Origin: UBA6183 sp046314755
GTDB lineage: Bacteria; Bacteroidota; Bacteroidia; UKL13-3
Direction of reading: 5' to 3'
Assembly (NCBI GenBank): GCA_046314755.1
Contig: JBKDBG010000077.1
Span: forward strand, 4,216 to 68,215
Length of the DNA: 64,000 nucleotides
Position 1 is the first letter of the stretch. Each line of letters opens with the position of its first letter. The translations under genes and the position numbers were made by a program. The notes below the pieces were generated by a model that worked only from the letters and a program-made list of their open reading frames with translations, was not told where the DNA came from and did no database searches. Positions 56,724 to 64,000 of this stretch are shown one piece after another.

Positions 56724-57872
56724 TTAGTTCCCTCCATGCTGATAACAATACCCATTGCTGCTTCTTGTCATTCGGCTGCAACGTTTTCCTTTTTTGGTGG
56801 TACCCATACATTGTGTTGAAGTTGTGCTTTTTACACTTTGTTGTTCGGTTTGTGTTTGCCCGCCACCACCAACTTGTTGTTGATGTACATGGCAATAACC
56901 GTTACTGTTTAAGGTATTGTTTCTGCAACGGCTGCCTGCCTTGGTAGTGCCGCTGCATTGCACCGAAGTGCTAGTGGCATTTTCTTTTTCTTTTTCGTTG
57001 ATGTTTTTGTTGCCATTATGATCCCAAGTCCAACATGAAACACATCGCATTTTTTCAATCAACTTTTCTTGGTCATCGGGTAATAAAGGAAAAAAATCAA
57101 GGCCGGTTAAAGCTTCCACACTGTCAACCGATACGGCAAACTTTTGTAAAGGCTCGGCACTGCTTTGGTTGGGCAAAATAAAACCGATGGCTTTAACACC
57201 CGGCTCGCTGTAATCTAAAATTACTTTGTAGTAAAAGTTAGGAACCGAAACTTGGTTAGGGCCAATGGCCGGTAATCCGGGGGTTAAAACAGGTCCCGTT
57301 ATTACATAAATGGAATTGTTTTCAATGGCCCAATTGCGTACCAACTCCTCTAATTTTTTCCAAACACCACGGTTAAAACCAGGCACTTGCGGGCTCATAT
57401 TGCTGTAATAAAAACTTTCGGCCATGGTGGTTTCCGACCAACCCATGTCGGCAGCAGGCGCCAAATGTCCTCTGTCGAATCCTGATGAGGCATAATCTTT
57501 ATCCGTGGCAGTTCTAGTTTTTACATACGGATCGGGTTTAAATTTATTGGTGCGAGATACGCGTTTATTAGTTTCTTCTTTGGTAAGTTCATATGCTACC
57601 CAAGCCGCTTGTTCATGAGTTTCGCTATACATTAAGGTAAAACCGGTGTGGGTTACAATTTCATCTTTGGGTTTAATGGCAGGCAGTTCCAATTTTTGAA
57701 TGGACTGAGGTTTAATCTTATTGAGGGGTAAGCTATCGGCATAAACCCAACTGCCATCATTCCATAACAACACTTTTTTGCCGTTGCCAATTATTAAGGC
57801 TTCTTGTTGGGCATAAACGGTGTAAATTAAACCACATAAAAACAACAACAAGATGTTTAATTTTTTCATCAT
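56724..57872 (-). CDS. secreted DNA/RNA non-specific endonuclease with two C-terminal Cys/His motifs
   Basis: A 382-residue protein with signal peptide (residues 1-21, VYAQ). The beta-beta-alpha-metal nuclease domain has the catalytic His in FDRGHLAPAADM (the DRGH motif) and the metal Asn region YSNMSPQVPGFNRGVWKKLE. After a linker the C terminus carries two copies of C-x-G-T-T-K-x-G-x-R-C ... S-N-G-Y-C-x2-H (near residues 305-330 and 355-380), resembling the DUF5763-type Cys-Cys-Cys-His motif and likely to bind zinc. The spacer is Gly/Gln-rich. The 217 nt after its upstream neighbour (56507-56723) hold no gene I can see. Confidence 0.9.
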   Translation of the reverse strand: MMKKLNILLLFLCGLIYTVYAQQEALIIGNGKKVLLWNDGSWVYADSLPLNKIKPQSIQKLELPAIKPKDEIVTHTGFTLMYSETHEQAAWVAYELTKEETNKRVSRTNKFKPDPYVKTRTATDKDYASSGFDRGHLAPAADMGWSETTMAESFYYSNMSPQVPGFNRGVWKKLEELVRNWAIENNSIYVITGPVLTPGLPAIGPNQVSVPNFYYKVILDYSEPGVKAIGFILPNQSSAEPLQKFAVSVDSVEALTGLDFFPLLPDDQEKLIEKMRCVSCWTWDHNGNKNINEKEKENATSTSVQCSGTTKAGSRCRNNTLNSNGYCHVHQQQVGGGGQTQTEQQSVKSTTSTQCMGTTKKGKRCSRMTRSSNGYCYQHGGN

Positions 57873-58045
57873 TTAAGGTTGAACAATTCTATAGCAAAAT
57901 AAATAATAAGGAACAAAAACTAATGATTCCTTTCATATCATTCGAAATTGAAGTAATACACCTGTTTTTTGCCGGTGTTTATAAATTGTGTTATTTGCTC
58001 ATCACCAAATTATTATATTAGTTATTCCATCAATTCACCAACATT

Positions 58046-58417
58046 ATGAAAAACTTATCTAAAATCGGAAGAATCATTTTTGCACTTCCATTCGGCATTT
58101 TTGGAATCCATCATTTAACCGGGGCCGATCAAATGGCCGGTATGGTGCCGGCTTTTGTTCCCGGTGGGGTTATTTGGGTTTACATCACCGGCTTGTTTTT
58201 AGTGGTGGCGAGTTTGGCCATCATCGCCAATAAAATGGTTAAACAAGCTTCTTTAGGTGTGGCTTTACTCATGCTGCTATTTGTACTTACTGTTCATTTA
58301 CCCGGAGTGGGTAGTGCAGATAAGATGACCCAAATGCTGAGTATGGTTGGCTTATTAAAAGATATGGCATTATTGGGTGCAGCATTAATGTTAGCCGGTA
58401 ACTCGGGTGATTCGTAA
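58046..58417 (+). CDS. DoxX-like membrane protein
   Basis: A 123-residue protein with four hydrophobic segments. GRIIFALPFGIFGIHHLTGA and the pattern of short loops match DoxX/DoxD-like small membrane proteins, whose roles are poorly defined. It stands alone with a terminator after it; upstream (57873-58045) no clear promoter was found. Confidence 0.75.
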   Translation: MKNLSKIGRIIFALPFGIFGIHHLTGADQMAGMVPAFVPGGVIWVYITGLFLVVASLAIIANKMVKQASLGVALLMLLFVLTVHLPGVGSADKMTQMLSMVGLLKDMALLGAALMLAGNSGDS

Positions 58418-58445
58418 TAGTTTGTTTTTAAATAATTCAGTCACT

Positions 58446-58478
58446 AAAGTCTACGGTAATTTAATCGTAGACTTTTTT
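58446..58478 (+). terminator. intrinsic terminator after the DoxX-like gene
   Basis: Ten-base-pair stem AAAGTCTACG/CGTAGACTTT (58446-58455, 58466-58475), 10-nt loop, T-run. Confidence 0.88.
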
Positions 58479-58562
58479 ATTTGATTTGAGTTTGTTTAAA
58501 AGCAATAAAATAGCTTAACTTGCAAGCATAAACGCTCAGCAAACCTTTACAACTTTGCTGTT

Positions 58563-58570
58563 TACATTTG
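58563..58570 (+). promoter_or_regulatory. -7 element TACATTTG of the DUF4290 gene
   Basis: Exact TAnnTTTG match 12 nt before the ATG at 58583. Confidence 0.55.
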
Positions 58571-58582
58571 AAATTTAGTTAG

Positions 58583-59344
58583 ATGAAGCACGAATTGGAG
58601 ATGCCCGAGTACAATACAGCTCGCGGTATAATGCAAATCTCGGAGTATGGCAGAAACATTCAAAAAATGGTTGACTATGCCGTTCAAGAACCCGATAGAG
58701 AAAAACGCAACAACTTAGCCCATGCTTTAGTGCAATTAATGGGAATTCTTAATCCCGCCTTGCGCGATGTAAGCGAGTACAAACAAAAGTTGTGGGATCA
58801 CTTATTTGTGATTAGTGATTTTAAACTTGATGTGGATTCTCCATATCCAATTCCAACACGCGAAAGTGTTTATCAAAAGCCGGAGGTGATGTCATACCCG
58901 CAGGCGCATATTCGTTTTCGCTTTTACGGTAAAAATATTAAAATGATGATTGACCGTGCAGGTGATATGCCTGAAGGTCCAACCCGAGCAGGGTTTATTA
59001 ATTTGATTGGTTCATTTATGAAACAATCTTGCAAAAACTGGAACGAGGAGCAGTTGAGTGACGAAGAAATTATGTCGCATTTGGAAATGTTAAGCGGTGG
59101 TAAGATTAAACTTTCAACCGAAGAAGATGTACAGTTTAACGCCTTACAAAACCAATACCGTGGTGGAGGAAACCGTAACTTTAAAGGTGGAGGAAGCAAT
59201 GCCGGAAGCCGTAATTTTAGCAGAGGCAACCAAGGCGGTGGAAACAATAACAACAATAATCGCAACCGCAACAACCAAGGAAATAAGGGCGGAAGCGGAA
59301 GTAATAATAACAACAACAACCGCAACTTCCGCAAAAATCGCTAA
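58583..59344 (+). CDS. DUF4290 protein with Asn/Gly/Arg-rich disordered tail
   Basis: A 253-residue protein. Residues 1-190 match DUF4290: LEMPEYNTARGIMQISEYGR, VQLMGILNPALRDVSEYKQK, KLWDHLFVISDFKLDVDSPY. The last 62 residues are low complexity, rich in Gly, Asn and Arg (GGGNRNF, SRGNQGG, NNNNNNRNRNN) and strongly basic, like RGG-type RNA-binding regions. DUF4290 has no assigned function. It precedes leuS by 78 nt. Confidence 0.88.
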   Translation: MKHELEMPEYNTARGIMQISEYGRNIQKMVDYAVQEPDREKRNNLAHALVQLMGILNPALRDVSEYKQKLWDHLFVISDFKLDVDSPYPIPTRESVYQKPEVMSYPQAHIRFRFYGKNIKMMIDRAGDMPEGPTRAGFINLIGSFMKQSCKNWNEEQLSDEEIMSHLEMLSGGKIKLSTEEDVQFNALQNQYRGGGNRNFKGGGSNAGSRNFSRGNQGGGNNNNNNRNRNNQGNKGGSGSNNNNNNRNFRKNR

Positions 59345-59422
59345 GGATATCATTGTCCGTACGCTTGTATTAAGCGAAAACATTTTCATTTATTATTATA
59401 CATTAATGCGTGCAGTAGCCGT

Positions 59423-62404
59423 ATGAAAGAATATAATTTTACAGAGATTGAACAACGTTGGCAAGCCTATTGGAAAGCCAATAAAACCTATAAAGTAACT
59501 GAAGATACTTCAAAACCTAAATGTTATGTATTGGATATGTTTCCATATCCGAGTGGTGCCGGCTTACATGTTGGACATCCGTTGGGTTACATTGCTTCTG
59601 ATATTTACGCCCGATACAAAAGGTTAAAAGGTTACAACGTATTGCACCCGATGGGGTACGATTCATTTGGTTTGCCTGCTGAACAATATGCCATTCAAAC
59701 CGGCCAACATCCGGCAATTACTACTGAAAAAAATATTGCCCGTTACCGTGAACAGTTGGATAAAATTGGGTTTTGTTATGATTGGGAGAGAGAAGTGCGT
59801 ACTTCAAATCCGGATTATTACCGTTGGACCCAATGGATATTTATTCAACTATTTAACTCATGGTACAACCCCGAAACCAACCAAGCAGAACCTATCGAAA
59901 CACTTATTGAGCTTTTTGCTTCAAAAGGTTTTTCAGGTAATGATGATTCTATTTTAACAGGTGGTATTGAACTTAACTTTCATCCTTTTACCGCAGGGGA
60001 GTGGAATACGTTTGATAACCAAAAGAAGCAGGAAATTCTATTAGGATTCAGGCTTGCGTATTTGAGTGAAGCTTATGTAAATTGGTGTCCGCAATTGGGT
60101 ACTGTGCTAAGTAACGATGAGGTAAAAGACGGAGTGAGTGAACGTGGCGGATATCCGGTTGAACGCAAATTGATGAAACAATGGAGCATGCGTATTACTG
60201 CGTATGCCGATAGGTTATTGAATGATTTAAACGGAATTGATTGGACCGAAAGTTTAAAAGATGCGCAACGGAACTGGATAGGGAAATCGCAGGGGTCGAG
60301 TTTGTTTTTTGATGTGCAAGACAGTGCCTTAAACATTGAGGTTTTCACCACACGCCCCGATACCATTTTTGGTGTAAGCTATATTGCTGTTGCACCTGAA
60401 TATGAATTTTTAGATGAGTTGGTTCATTCTGATTACTTAGCCGAGGTACAAGCTTACGTTGAAACGGCCAAAAATCGTAGCGAACGTGAACGTATGGCCG
60501 ATGTGAAAAAGGTGAGCGGAGCATTTACCGGAATGTATGCTATACATCCGTTTAGTGGTAATGAAGTGCCTATTTGGGTGGCCGATTATGTATTGGCCGG
60601 TTATGGAACAGGTGCAGTAATGGGCGTTCCTGCGCATGATAGCCGCGACTTTTTATTTGCCAAACATTTTGAGTTAAACATTATTCCTGTGGTTGAAATT
60701 CCTAAAGACCACGATTTAAATACCGCTTCATACGATGCCAAAGAAGGCAAAATGATTAATTCCGATTTTTTAAACGGATTGAATGTAAAAGAAGCAATTA
60801 AAAAAGCCATTGAATATATTGATAAACAAGGCATAGGACAAGGCAAAACCAACTACCGTTTGCGTGATGCCATTTTTGGCCGCCAACGTTATTGGGGTGA
60901 ACCTATTCCTGTGTATTATAAAAACGGATTACCTTATCCAATTCCGGTTAATAAACTCCCATTGGTATTACCTGAAGTAGATAAATTTTTACCCACCGAA
61001 GATGGTGAACCGCCATTGGCCAGGGCCGAAAAATGGATGTGGAATGAAGAAAAAGGTTGTGTAGACAACGAAGGTTATCCTATTGAAACTACTACCATGC
61101 CGGGTTGGGCAGGAAGCAGTTGGTACTTTTTGCGCTACATGGATCCTAAAAATGATAAGGAGTTGGTGAGTAAAGAGGCTGCAGCGTATTGGAAAAATGT
61201 TGACCTGTATTTGGGTGGTAGCGAACACGCCACCGGACATTTATTGTACGTACGTTTTTGGACCAAATTTTTGTACGACCGCGGATTTATTCCCGTGCAA
61301 GAACCTGCCCAAAAGTTGATTAACCAAGGGATGATTCAGGGGATGAGTGAAAAAATTATTAAGCTACTTGGAAGACCGTTAAATGAAAATGAAAATATTG
61401 ATTTCGGTCTATTGCCATTCCCATTAAACAATTCTAAAATCAGACCTCACAAAAAAATAAAAAATTTCTTTGTGAGTGCAGATAGAGCAAAGAGAGATGT
61501 TAAGCTTGAAAATTGCATTCACTTAAATGTTCCAATTGACATCGTAGAGAATTCAATTCTGTCGCTTAAAGACTATATTGACTTTTTACCAATAGAAGAT
61601 AAAGATTCTGCCTTCATTGTTGATGGTGATTACTATTTTTATGAAGGAGAATGGTACGATGCAAACGGAGCGAAATTAGACGGAAGGACTTTTAATTTCA
61701 CTACTAAACAAGAAGTTGAGAAAATGTCTAAATCAAAATGGAACGTTGTTACTCCTGACTCCATAGTAGCTGACTACGGTGCCGACACGCTGCGTTTGTA
61801 TGAAATGTTTTTGGGTCCGTTGGAGCAAAGCAAACCATGGAGCACACAAGGCATTGAAGGCGTGCACCGCTTTTTGAAAAAAGTGTGGCGTTTGTTTTAT
61901 GATGCCGATGGAAATTTAATCGTTAACCAAGAAGTTGCCGATAAAAAAGAATTAAAGGCTTTACATAAACTCATTAAAAAAGTAGGAGAGGATATTGAGC
62001 ATTTTTCGTTTAATACTTCAGTTAGTAGTTTTATGATTTGTGTAAACGAACTTTCCGATTTAAAGTGCAACAAACAAACCATACTCGAGCATTTTTTGGT
62101 GTGCTTGCATCCGTATGCACCGCACATCACAGAAGAATTATGGAAAGCAATTGGCCATAACCAAAGTATTACATCCACTTCTTTCCCTGAGTTTAATGCG
62201 GAGTATTTGGTAGAAGACAGTTTCAGTTATCCGGTTTCAATAAACGGTAAACACCGCACCAATATTGAGTTTTCGCTTACCGCGACACAGGCCGATATTG
62301 AACCTGTTGTACTTGCCGATGAAACCGTACAAAAGTGGTTAGAAGGCAAAACACCTAAAAAAGTAATTTTCGTAAAAGGCAAAATTATTAATGTGGTGGT
62401 TTGA
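59423..62404 (+). CDS. leuS: leucyl-tRNA synthetase
   Basis: A 993-residue class I synthetase. The HIGH motif is HVGHPLGYIASD; KMSKS is intact in EKMSKSKWNVVT. The editing domain has TTRPDTIFGVSYIAVAPE and GTGAVMGVPAHDSRD. Two insertions relative to E. coli LeuS are seen: one near residues 145-205 (NPETNQAEPIETLIELF) and one before KMSKS near 635-760. I recall insertions at these places in Bacteroidota LeuS, but the second (about 61340-61720) looks divergent. The stop overlaps nothing; the octamer repeat begins 1 nt later. Confidence 0.97.
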   Translation: MKEYNFTEIEQRWQAYWKANKTYKVTEDTSKPKCYVLDMFPYPSGAGLHVGHPLGYIASDIYARYKRLKGYNVLHPMGYDSFGLPAEQYAIQTGQHPAITTEKNIARYREQLDKIGFCYDWEREVRTSNPDYYRWTQWIFIQLFNSWYNPETNQAEPIETLIELFASKGFSGNDDSILTGGIELNFHPFTAGEWNTFDNQKKQEILLGFRLAYLSEAYVNWCPQLGTVLSNDEVKDGVSERGGYPVERKLMKQWSMRITAYADRLLNDLNGIDWTESLKDAQRNWIGKSQGSSLFFDVQDSALNIEVFTTRPDTIFGVSYIAVAPEYEFLDELVHSDYLAEVQAYVETAKNRSERERMADVKKVSGAFTGMYAIHPFSGNEVPIWVADYVLAGYGTGAVMGVPAHDSRDFLFAKHFELNIIPVVEIPKDHDLNTASYDAKEGKMINSDFLNGLNVKEAIKKAIEYIDKQGIGQGKTNYRLRDAIFGRQRYWGEPIPVYYKNGLPYPIPVNKLPLVLPEVDKFLPTEDGEPPLARAEKWMWNEEKGCVDNEGYPIETTTMPGWAGSSWYFLRYMDPKNDKELVSKEAAAYWKNVDLYLGGSEHATGHLLYVRFWTKFLYDRGFIPVQEPAQKLINQGMIQGMSEKIIKLLGRPLNENENIDFGLLPFPLNNSKIRPHKKIKNFFVSADRAKRDVKLENCIHLNVPIDIVENSILSLKDYIDFLPIEDKDSAFIVDGDYYFYEGEWYDANGAKLDGRTFNFTTKQEVEKMSKSKWNVVTPDSIVADYGADTLRLYEMFLGPLEQSKPWSTQGIEGVHRFLKKVWRLFYDADGNLIVNQEVADKKELKALHKLIKKVGEDIEHFSFNTSVSSFMICVNELSDLKCNKQTILEHFLVCLHPYAPHITEELWKAIGHNQSITSTSFPEFNAEYLVEDSFSYPVSINGKHRTNIEFSLTATQADIEPVVLADETVQKWLEGKTPKKVIFVKGKIINVVV

Positions 62405-62405
62405 T

Positions 62406-62548
62406 GATTGAAAGATTGAAAGATTGAAAGATTGAAAGATTGGAAGATTGAAAGATTGAAAGATTGAAAGATTGGAAGATTGAAAGATTGGAAGATTGAA
62501 AGATTGAAAGATTGAAAGATTGAAAGATTGAAAGATTGAAAGATTGAA
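62406..62548. repeat. octamer tandem repeat (GATTGAAA), about 18 copies
   Basis: Seventeen full 8-bp units plus seven bases, in perfect register. Units 5, 9 and 11 are GATTGGAA, the others GATTGAAA. It starts one base after the leuS stop codon. The unit is not a multiple of three and no gene covers it; the rest of the gap to 62673 is AT-rich with no feature seen. Confidence 0.95.
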
Positions 62549-62673
62549 CTCAATATTACCGCTCCAACTTAACCTTTAACCCTAATTTATCGTGTATTGA
62601 ATTTTTTGATTTGAATTTGATTAAAAAATTTTCTTAATTAGTGTTTGTATTTAAACCATAACTAACCCACGTA

Positions 62674-63792
62674 ATGCCGGGCTATCAAAATAAAATACAG
62701 CACTTTGTAGAACAAAAAACCATAGTAGTTCAATTGGTTGAGCACCATTCTGAAGCTCGTATTGCTTTGTATTTTAAAAACACGGCCGAACTTAACACCT
62801 TGGTAAGAGCTATACCCGGAGCTCGCTGGAGCAGAACCTTAAAAGCGTGGCATATTGCTGATGTAGAAACACACCGAGTAATGTGCAAAGTTTTGAGTAT
62901 TGATAGGAATACGAACGCCAGAAAAAACAACAGAAAAATTAATACGGAAACCCGTGAGTTATTAAACAAATACACCAATTGGATGGAGGTAAAGCGCTAC
63001 AGCAAAAGCACCATAGAAAGTTACACCAATGCTTTGCTTGTATTTTTTAGTTATTACCACACCAAACATGCTGACGAAATTACCAACCAGGATGTAATGG
63101 ATTTTAACACGCATTACATACTGAAGAAAAACCTAAGCGCAACTTATCAATCGCAATTTATAAACGCACTTAAATTATTTTACCAAACCGTAAAAGACCA
63201 CAAGCTGGCAATAGATCAATTAATACGTCCACAGCAGGGCCATAAACTACCCAAAGTAATAAGCGAAGAAGAAGTGGCGGCCATTATCAACGCTTGCCAC
63301 AATTTAAAACACAAAACCATGCTAAGCTTAATTTACAGTGCGGGTTTAAGGCGAGGGGAGTTGTTAAATTTATTAAAAACCGACATTGACAGCAAACGTA
63401 TGATGATAACCCTGCGCAATGCCAAAGGAATGAAAGATAGAAACGTACCGCTTTCTCCAGTTGTATTAAACATGCTCAGAAATTACTACAAAGCATATAA
63501 GCCCGAAAAATACTTATTTGAGGGACAATACGGAGGCCAATACAGTGCCCGTAGTTTAGATAGCGTTTTAAAAACGGCAACAAAAGTTGCGGGAATCAAA
63601 AAGAACATTAATTTACATATGCTAAGGCACAGTTATGCCACCCATTTGTTAGAAGCCGGAACAAATTTGCGTCATATCCAGGAGTTGCTTGGCCATAAAA
63701 GCCCTAAAACAACTCAAATATATACACACGTAAGCACCGAGCAATTGGGTAAAATAACCAGCCCATTAGATAAATTAAAATTAAATGGATAA
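62674..63792 (+). CDS. tyrosine recombinase/integrase (Xer/IntI-like)
   Basis: A 372-residue site-specific recombinase with all catalytic residues: Arg226 (SAGLRRGELL), His315 and Arg318 (HMLRHSYATHLLEAG), His341 (LLGHKSPKTTQ) and Tyr350 (IYTHV). A SAM-like DNA-binding domain is at about 90-180. Residues 1-80 form an extra N-terminal domain with a substrate-fit feel (ARWSRTLKAWHI). The C-terminal end ...ITSPLDKLK recalls integron integrases, which end in a SPLD-type block, but the IntI-specific insertion before the HxxR motif is missing. No reading-frame damage. Probably acts on sites in the adjoining DNA. Confidence 0.93.
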   Translation: MPGYQNKIQHFVEQKTIVVQLVEHHSEARIALYFKNTAELNTLVRAIPGARWSRTLKAWHIADVETHRVMCKVLSIDRNTNARKNNRKINTETRELLNKYTNWMEVKRYSKSTIESYTNALLVFFSYYHTKHADEITNQDVMDFNTHYILKKNLSATYQSQFINALKLFYQTVKDHKLAIDQLIRPQQGHKLPKVISEEEVAAIINACHNLKHKTMLSLIYSAGLRRGELLNLLKTDIDSKRMMITLRNAKGMKDRNVPLSPVVLNMLRNYYKAYKPEKYLFEGQYGGQYSARSLDSVLKTATKVAGIKKNINLHMLRHSYATHLLEAGTNLRHIQELLGHKSPKTTQIYTHVSTEQLGKITSPLDKLKLNG

Positions 63793-63900
63793 AAATATTG
63801 TGCAACTACCTCAAATTGATTTACCGCACATAATATTCCAAAAGAGGAAATATTGTGCAATAAACGTGAGAAGCCGTTGCACAGATAAGTAAGTTACAAG
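63793..63900 (+). other. structured palindromic region after the integrase, candidate recombination site
   Basis: The 13-nt AAATATTGTGCAA occurs at 63793-63805 and again at 63848-63860. TGTGCAAC (63799-63806) faces its exact inverted copy GTTGCACA (63876-63883). Inside, GCACATAATATTCC (63826-63839) and GGAAATATTGTGC (63846-63858) can pair around a 6-nt loop with small bulges. This nesting is what an attachment or attC-like site looks like, but function is inferred from position and structure only. Confidence 0.5.
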
Positions 63901-63932
63901 CAACCCTAACAAGACAGACAGACAAAGAAAAT

Positions 63933-64000
63933 ATGAAGAATTCCTTAAACTTAAACCTGCCCGCTGAAAAGGCAAAAGAGCTGCAAATCAATTACACATG
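63933..64000 (+). CDS. start of an unidentified gene, cut by the window edge
   Basis: An ATG at 63933 opens a frame of 22 codons (MKNSLNLNLPAEKAKELQIN...) that runs past the window end without a stop. It lies 32 nt after the palindromic region. Product unknown; too short for a family call. Confidence 0.4.
   Translation, partial: MKNSLNLNLPAEKAKELQINYT

Noticed and set aside
59097..59426. Frames on both strands over the DUF4290 tail
   Set aside because: They are low-complexity shadows of the Asn/Gly codon runs in the tail.
62406..62548. Possible CRISPR array
   Set aside because: The 8-bp units are contiguous, with no spacers and no cas genes nearby.
62227..62553. Minus-strand frame with repeated F-Q-S-F-N-L-S-I
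   Set aside because: It is a translation of the octamer repeat and the end of leuS read backwards; no gene evidence.

Overview
The window is AT-rich chromosomal DNA from a member of the Bacteroidota. The evidence is protein families typical of that phylum (GSCFA, DUF4290, DUF4199, DUF1573, the DUF5103 type IX secretion plug), five secreted proteins with a C-terminal type A sorting domain of the type IX secretion system (T9SS), a TonB-dependent receptor with a carboxypeptidase-like N-terminal domain, and several promoters with the phylum's -33 TTTG / -7 TAnnTTTG pattern. Genus cannot be assigned. No rRNA, tRNA or CRISPR array was seen, and most of the window is ordinary, densely packed housekeeping DNA.

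Layout. 1-9.6 kb: partial PhoH/PIN ATPase (-), GSCFA protein, thioredoxin-like ferredoxin (-), TerC membrane protein, lipB, TonB receptor (-), then a same-strand run of a T9SS-secreted protein, undecaprenol/diacylglycerol kinase, YraN nuclease-fold protein, a Mg-chelatase-like AAA+ ATPase and a 50-residue membrane protein. 9.6-13 kb: 3-hydroxyacyl-CoA dehydrogenase and a secreted M1 metallopeptidase (both -). 13-22.5 kb: one gene for a surface adhesin of about 3,100 residues with nine tandem Ig-like units. 22.6-31.4 kb: gyrA, lpxB (-), a membrane-anchored coiled-coil protein, and a four-gene glycosyltransferase operon (-). 31.4-38 kb: a BtuF-like binding protein, an EamA transporter, an operon (-) of a geranylgeranyl-reductase-like flavoprotein, a serine hydrolase and the PduO-type corrinoid adenosyltransferase, then a secreted class C serine hydrolase and an orphan response regulator (-).

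38.2-44.4 kb is the complete SUF iron-sulfur operon (sufB, C, D, S, E and a DUF59/SufT-like gene), interrupted between sufD and sufS by a GxxExxY-family gene with degenerate inverted repeats at its ends. 44.4-58.5 kb: secreted M36 metallopeptidase, HtrA protease, DUF1573 protein, an omega-amidase/aminotransferase pair, ABC-F ATPase, T9SS plug protein, a PhoD-fold protein that appears to have lost its metal ligands, a DNA/RNA nuclease with two C-terminal Cys/His motifs, and a DoxX-like protein. 58.5-64 kb: DUF4290 protein with an Asn/Gly/Arg-rich tail, leuS, an 18-copy octamer repeat, a tyrosine recombinase, and a structured palindromic region that runs into a gene start cut by the window edge.

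The strongest candidates for something unusual are the recombinase with its structured 3' region (62.4-64.0 kb), the GxxExxY cassette inside the suf operon, a promoter set in the loop of a terminator ahead of htrA, and the degenerate PhoD-fold protein.
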